From assembly GCA_963204835.1 (NCBI GenBank), contig CAUJHJ010000019.1:1-64000 (forward strand): DNA of 64,000 nt. Reading direction: 5' to 3'. Shown here one piece after another: positions 61,520 through 64,000 of this stretch; position 1 is the first letter of the stretch, and each line of letters opens with the position of its first letter. A program made the position numbers and the translations under genes. The DNA is from Pseudomonadota bacterium (GTDB taxonomy: Bacteria; Pseudomonadota; Gammaproteobacteria; Steroidobacterales; Steroidobacteraceae). A model generated the notes under the pieces. It was not told the origin of the DNA. It did not search any database and was given only the letters and a program-made list of their open reading frames with translations.

Positions 61520-61680
61520 ATGCAGCGCTACGTCGACGTCGTCGACCTGGACGGCGACCCTTTCGTGTCCTCGGTCTCGAGGGCTTGCTGCTCATCAAGC
61601 AGGGCCCGCGCCCCAAGGATCCGATGGATGCCGCGGTGCTGGCGAGCGCCATCGAGGCGTTGAAGAAATCAGGCGGCTGA
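61520..61680 (+). pseudogene. frameshifted remnant of a nucleotidyltransferase-like gene
   Basis: From ATG 61520 the first frame reads MQRYVDVVDLDGDPF. A one-base backward shift at CCCTTTC (61558-61564) then continues as [38 protein letters not shown] and stops at 61678-61680. The joined 53-residue text resembles the C-terminal end of nucleotidyltransferase-like proteins, which have a VDG.pf.V..LEGLL..K pattern followed by an RPKD..D..xL motif. The N-terminal catalytic part is absent, so it looks like a decayed fragment. A sequencing error at the CCC-TTT run is the alternative. It overlaps the yacG 3' end. Confidence 0.45.
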
Positions 61681-61869
61681 ATCGGGGTCGCGGCGGCCGG
61701 CAGGCGAGGGGCCTTCCGGGGAATCGACCGGTTCGCCGGGAATCGCGTGTTCCTCGGAAAGCCAGGCACCGAGGTCGATGAGGCGGCAGCGCTGGCTGCA
61801 GAACGGCCGGTACGGCGACGCCTCCGACCACGCGATCTCGCGCTTGCAGGTGGGGCAGGGGACCTTCAA
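61669..61869 (-). CDS. yacG: DNA gyrase inhibitor YacG
   Basis: YacG is a small zinc protein that binds GyrB and inhibits gyrase. The 66-residue product has both zinc pairs, [10 protein letters not shown] and [18 protein letters not shown], and a disordered acidic/Pro tail. The start is a TTG at 61869 that overlaps the zapD stop as TTGA; no ATG or GTG fits. It belongs to the coaE-zapD-yacG operon. Confidence 0.93.
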   Translation of the reverse strand: MKVPCPTCKREIAWSEASPYRPFCSQRCRLIDLGAWLSEEHAIPGEPVDSPEGPSPAGRRDPDSAA

Positions 61870-62672
61870 CCGCAGCAGCTCAGGGTGAAAGGCACGTCCG
61901 CGCTGGCCTGCGTGGGGCGCGCGCCGAGGCCGTTCCAGCTGAGGAAGCGCACGCTCGAACGATAGTGGCTGCCGCTGATTTCGGGATAGAGCCCGAGCGA
62001 TTGCGGCACGCCGATTCGCAACAGCTGCACCGGCGAATCGCGATCGAAGGTGATGTGGAAGGTCCCGCCCTTGGCCACTTCGTTGCGCGGCCGGCCATTC
62101 TGCCGGGTGAGCCACAGCAACTCGGCGATCGAGTCGCACAGCGGCCTCAGGAGCGCGAGCCATTCGTTGAAGGCCTGCGTGCGCACCTGCGCGGGCTGCT
62201 GCAACCAGTAGAAATAGTCGGGCAGGTCGAACTCGCAGGTGCCGCCCGGGATGGCGCTGCGGTGCTTCACCGCCGCGAGGAACTCGGACTCCTTGATCGG
62301 CTGCAGGTAGGCCGAGCCCGCCGCGAGCAGCTCGGTGCGCAGACGCATCAGGTTCGTCATCACGGAGCGTAGCCGCGAGCCGTCCACATTCGGCTTCGCC
62401 TGGAATTCGTTCAATTGGGTGAGGTGGCGCTCGAGTTCCTTGAGCGCATCCGCACGGGCATCGCCTCGGCCGGTGATCGCGAGGATGTCGATCAGGCTCG
62501 CGATCGCGGCGCGGCTGCCCCACTCACTGGCGCGCTCGTTGTGGTAGGAGGCCTGCCCGTAGAGGAAGTCGATGCGCAGGAAAGTGCGCATGCGCTCGTT
62601 GAGCGGCTGCTCGAACACGAGTTCGGCCTCTTCGGCCACGGGGGCATCCGCCTGCGCCAGTTCTTCGGACAT
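61866..62672 (-). CDS. zapD: Z-ring associated protein ZapD
   Basis: ZapD cross-links FtsZ filaments and stabilises the Z ring. The 268-residue protein has the family helical domain ([25 protein letters not shown]) and C-terminal beta domain (ERFLxW-like [15 protein letters not shown]). It is about 20 residues longer than the E. coli form because of an acidic N-terminal extension ([18 protein letters not shown]). It lies 4 bp after coaE. Confidence 0.94.
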   Translation of the reverse strand: MSEELAQADAPVAEEAELVFEQPLNERMRTFLRIDFLYGQASYHNERASEWGSRAAIASLIDILAITGRGDARADALKELERHLTQLNEFQAKPNVDGSRLRSVMTNLMRLRTELLAAGSAYLQPIKESEFLAAVKHRSAIPGGTCEFDLPDYFYWLQQPAQVRTQAFNEWLALLRPLCDSIAELLWLTRQNGRPRNEVAKGGTFHITFDRDSPVQLLRIGVPQSLGLYPEISGSHYRSSVRFLSWNGLGARPTQASADVPFTLSCCG

Positions 62673-62676
62673 CCGC

Positions 62677-63315
62677 CTATTGTGCGCGACGGCCTCCGCT
62701 CTCGTAAACGCCCGCGGCGGCCAGGTAGGCCGCGTGCAGGCGCTCGACCTGTGCCGCGAGCGCCCCGAGGTCGCCCTCGTTCGTGATGAGGTCGTCGGCG
62801 GCCGCGCAACGCGCGGCGCGATCGGCCTGCGCCGCGAGCAGGGCGCGTGCCTCCGCCAGGGTCGATCCGTCGCGGGCCTGCAGGCGGCGGACCTGGGTGG
62901 CCTCGTCCGCGTCGACGACCAGCACCCGGTCAACATGCGAGCGCGAACCGCCTTCGACCAGCAGCGGGATGGCGAGGATCTGGTAGGGCCCGCCGGCCCT
63001 GGCCGAGCGCGCCTCCATTTCGGCGCGGATCGCCGGATGGGTCAGTGCCTCAAGCTTGCGCCGCGCGGCCGTGGCTTCGGCCGAGTCGCCGAATACCCGG
63101 GAGCGCAGGGCGCGGCGGTCGAGCGAGCCGTCAGGAGCCATGACCGCATCACCGAACTCGGCACGGATCTTCGCCAGGAGCCCGGTACCGGGGGCGACCA
63201 CGTCGCGCGCGATCTGGTCGGTGTCGATGACCGGCACGCCGAGCGCCGCGAAGAGACTGGCGACGGTGCTCTTGCCGCTCGCGATGCCGCCGGTGAGGCC
63301 GACGCGGTAGGTCAT
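62677..63315 (-). CDS. coaE: dephospho-CoA kinase
   Basis: CoaE phosphorylates the ribose 3'-OH of dephospho-CoA, the last step of coenzyme A synthesis. The 212-residue P-loop kinase starts YRVGLTGGIASGKSTVASLFAALGVPVIDTDQIAR and has the lid/CoA-binding region with LVEGGSRSHVDRVLVVDADEATQVRRL. The ATG at 63315 overlaps the pilD stop by 4 bp. Confidence 0.96.
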   Translation of the reverse strand: MTYRVGLTGGIASGKSTVASLFAALGVPVIDTDQIARDVVAPGTGLLAKIRAEFGDAVMAPDGSLDRRALRSRVFGDSAEATAARRKLEALTHPAIRAEMEARSARAGGPYQILAIPLLVEGGSRSHVDRVLVVDADEATQVRRLQARDGSTLAEARALLAAQADRAARCAAADDLITNEGDLGALAAQVERLHAAYLAAAGVYESGGRRAQ

Positions 63316-64000
63316 GAAGCAAACATGCCGAGGTAGCCGGTGACGATATCGCCCCCCCAGACCAACGCGATCCAGCCCGCAGCGGCGAGGAACGGGCCGA
63401 ACGGAATCGGGATATTGCGATCGCGCCCGCGCAGCACGATCAGGGCGATGCCGGTCACCGCACCGACCATGGCCGAGAGCAGGATGATCGGCAGCAGCAT
63501 CTGCCAGCCGAGCCAGGCGCCGAGCGCGGCGAGCAGCTTGAAGTCGCCGTAACCCATGCCCTCCTTGCCCGTCGCGAGCCTGAAAAGGTGATAGACGGAC
63601 CAGAGGGAAAGATAGCCCGCGAGTGCGCCGATGATGGCCGCCCGCGGCTCGACCGCGGTGTAGCCGAGGACGCTGGCCGCGAGCCCGAGCCATAGCAACG
63701 GCAGCGTCAGCGCATCGGGCAGCAGTTGCGTGTCGAAGTCGATGAAGGTCAGCGCGACGAGGAACCAGGTGAGCACGAGCGCCGCGCCCATCTGCGCCGT
63801 GTAGCCGAACTTCCAGGCCACCGTCGCCGACAGGATGGCGGTCAGCAGCTCGACGAAAGGGTAGCGGGCGCTGATCGGGGCGGCGCAGCCCGCGCACTTG
63901 CCCCGCAACACGAGCCAGCTGAGCACCGGCACATTGTGGACCGCCCTGATGGGTGCCTTGCACGCGGGGCAGGCCGAACGCGGCACCAGCAGGTTGAAGC
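63312..64000 (-). CDS. pilD: type IV prepilin peptidase PilD (5' end missing)
   Basis: PilD cleaves prepilin leader peptides and N-methylates the new N-terminal residue. The visible 229 codons include FNLLVPRSACPACKAPI and a second CxxC pair (CAGC), the zinc site of the methylase part. The aspartyl protease residues lie in TFIDFDTQLLPDALTLPLLW and GMGYGDFKLLAALGAWLGW. About seven membrane helices are present. The N-terminal 40-60 residues lie beyond the window edge. PilD-CoaE-ZapD-YacG is a conserved string, so pilB and pilC are expected just outside. Confidence 0.96.
   Translation of the reverse strand, partial: FNLLVPRSACPACKAPIRAVHNVPVLSWLVLRGKCAGCAAPISARYPFVELLTAILSATVAWKFGYTAQMGAALVLTWFLVALTFIDFDTQLLPDALTLPLLWLGLAASVLGYTAVEPRAAIIGALAGYLSLWSVYHLFRLATGKEGMGYGDFKLLAALGAWLGWQMLLPIILLSAMVGAVTGIALIVLRGRDRNIPIPFGPFLAAAGWIALVWGGDIVTGYLGMFAS

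Noticed and set aside
61558-61564. Programmed -1 frameshifting as the main explanation of the 61520-61680 fragment
   Set aside because: The heptamer fits, but no clear downstream stimulatory structure was found. The remnant lacks the catalytic part of its presumed family, so decay or a sequence error is more likely.

Overview
The window is a GC-rich, densely coding chromosomal segment from a Gram-negative bacterium, almost certainly a non-enteric gammaproteobacterium (Xanthomonadales/Steroidobacterales/Nevskiales-like, placement inferred from gene order). The evidence is gene order: rpoN-hpf-rapZ beside lptB/A/C-kdsC-kdsD, ibaG-murA, petABC-sspA-sspB, yraN/lpoA opposite rsmI-rnpB, a complete mraZ-to-ftsZ division and cell-wall (dcw) cluster leading into lpxC-dciA-M23-secA-mutT, and yacG-zapD-coaE-pilD. 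Almost everything is core housekeeping. No phage, insertion sequence, CRISPR array, tRNA or rRNA was seen.

Layout. 1-11 kb: metK and ahcY (methyl cycle) read left, with a clear S-adenosylhomocysteine riboswitch between them; tkt-gap-pgk-pyk (pentose phosphate and lower glycolysis) read right, followed by a MoxR ATPase/VWA pair. 11-16 kb: exported Bcp-like peroxiredoxin, patatin phospholipase, MgtE Mg2+ channel and a YbaY/META lipoprotein. 15-24 kb: envelope genes (rapZ, hpf, rpoN, lptBAC, kdsC, kdsD, ibaG, murA) and a DegS-type protease. The usual ptsN (hpf-rapZ) and mla (kdsD-ibaG) genes are missing from their customary places. 24-28 kb: cytochrome bc1 and the stringent-response/proteolysis proteins SspA/SspB. 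28-31.6 kb: yraN and lpoA opposite rsmI, then RNase P RNA.

31.7-49.7 kb: the dcw cluster, driven by a consensus promoter next to a MraZ operator, with 1-8 bp stop/start overlaps through most genes. The chain breaks at a long hairpin between ftsA and ftsZ and at a structured leader before lpxC. 49.7-56 kb: dciA, a LytM peptidase, secA, then one open frame that joins a MutT-type Nudix domain to a full-length aldehyde dehydrogenase, followed by a VapBC-type toxin-antitoxin pair. 56.5-64 kb: a small protein of unknown function, two divergent S9 peptidases, a frameshifted remnant of a nucleotidyltransferase-like gene, yacG-zapD-coaE and the 3' part of pilD, which runs off the window.

The least routine items are the MutT-aldehyde dehydrogenase fusion, a repeat that directly follows the stop codons of three unrelated genes (ahcY, the degS-like gene and the 56517 gene), the ftsA-ftsZ hairpin, the lpxC leader with competing stems, and the broken reading frame at 61520-61680. 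I see no obvious new defence or biosynthetic system; the novelty here is in gene fusion, non-coding elements and altered neighbourhoods.
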